From assembly GCF_035013185.1 (NCBI RefSeq), contig NZ_JAYGJO010000012.1:62001-126000 (forward strand): a DNA stretch of 64,000 nucleotides, written 5' to 3'. Under the pieces are notes generated by a model. It saw nothing but the letters and a program-made list of their open reading frames with translations. It searched no databases and was not told the origin of the DNA. Origin of the DNA: Acerihabitans sp035013185. GTDB taxonomy: Bacteria; Pseudomonadota; Gammaproteobacteria; Enterobacterales; Enterobacteriaceae. Positions within the stretch are counted from its first letter, which is position 1. Each line of letters starts with the position of its first letter. Made by a program: the position numbers and the translations under genes. Shown here piece by piece: positions 63,783-64,000 of this stretch.

Positions 63783-64000
63783 CTACCTTGTCATATACCA
63801 CGTACACAGCCCACCGCCGTCCACCACCAGCATCTGGCCGGTCACATAGGCGGCACCAGGGGAAAGTAGATAACTCACCGCCGCCGCGACGTCCTCGGGC
63901 AAACCGGCCCGGCGCAACGGCAAACGCGCCACTTCGGCGGCTAACTGTGGCTCCCGGGTTTGCCAATTTTCACCTGCAGGTCGGATGGGGCCCGGGCTGA
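63783..64000 (-). CDS. Short-chain dehydrogenase/reductase, C-terminal part
   Basis: The frame is open to the window end; 72 C-terminal residues are seen. PLRRAGLPEDVAAAVSYLLS and YVTGQMLVVDGGL are the classical SDR tail. It lies 14 bases before the ABC ATPase gene, so it is probably in the same upstream transcription unit and may oxidise or reduce a pathway intermediate. Confidence 0.88.
   Translation of the reverse strand, partial: SPGPIRPAGENWQTREPQLAAEVARLPLRRAGLPEDVAAAVSYLLSPGAAYVTGQMLVVDGGGLCTWYMTR

Noticed and set aside
1..64000. CRISPR arrays, tRNA or rRNA genes, prophage or insertion sequence
   Set aside because: No regularly spaced identical repeats, no clover-leaf or rRNA sequence and no transposase or phage structural genes were recognised.

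Overview
The window reads as chromosome of a gamma-proteobacterium of the order Enterobacterales. Its hyf, fdhF, focA, fucO, urt, nikR, speG, yedA and glgX products match the enterobacterial forms closely, and it carries several copies of a dispersed repeat (termini TATACCC and GGGTATA, core CTTCCTGCAACTCGAA) of a type I associate with Sodalis, Serratia and related genera. The exact genus is inference. No rRNA, tRNA, CRISPR array or intact insertion sequence was seen.

Layout. (1) 1-16117 is a formate hydrogenlyase-2 locus: the end of hyfC, then hyfDEFGHIJ and a HycI-type protease on the + strand, hydN and fdhF behind two candidate sigma-54 promoters, an unrecognised Fis-type DNA-binding protein, an FhlA/HyfR activator on the - strand, and a FocA formate channel with its own sigma-54 promoter. 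The formate dehydrogenase has Cys instead of selenocysteine at residue 140. (2) 16236-31882 is mixed carbon metabolism: an acid-sugar transporter with an enolase-superfamily enzyme, a phosphoketolase, a ThiX/ThiZ-like ABC pair without a binding protein, a trehalase without an obvious signal peptide, FucO, an RpiB/LacA-type isomerase, a lone PTS EIIB domain, and two AT-rich unknowns. (3) 32345-41477 is a urea and nickel block: urtABCDE behind a strong sigma-54 promoter, then NikR and a NikMN-Q-O ECF nickel importer. Nickel is needed by both the hydrogenase of region 1 and by urease, which is not in the window. (4) 41553-52166 holds exporters, a PAS-LuxR regulator, an acetyltransferase, a chemoreceptor, EmrE with SpeG, a glycogen debranching enzyme and a shikimate dehydrogenase-like protein.

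(5) 52258-64000 is the most unusual part. A polar amino-acid-type ABC importer, a luciferase-like monooxygenase, a Rieske oxygenase of the betaine/carnitine type, an aldo/keto reductase, a glutamine synthetase-like ligase, a Rieske reductase and a VOC protein run in one direction. Next to them are a TetR regulator, a divergent MetX-like alpha/beta hydrolase, and a two-gene unit coding a helical-bundle protein and a cyclophilin-like (DUF3830-type) protein. Three AT-rich near-palindromes with the shared form TTAATTAATCAGTTAATTAA lie in front of the three transcription units. This suggests one TetR regulon for uptake and oxidative breakdown of an unidentified nitrogen compound; I cannot match the whole set to a described pathway.
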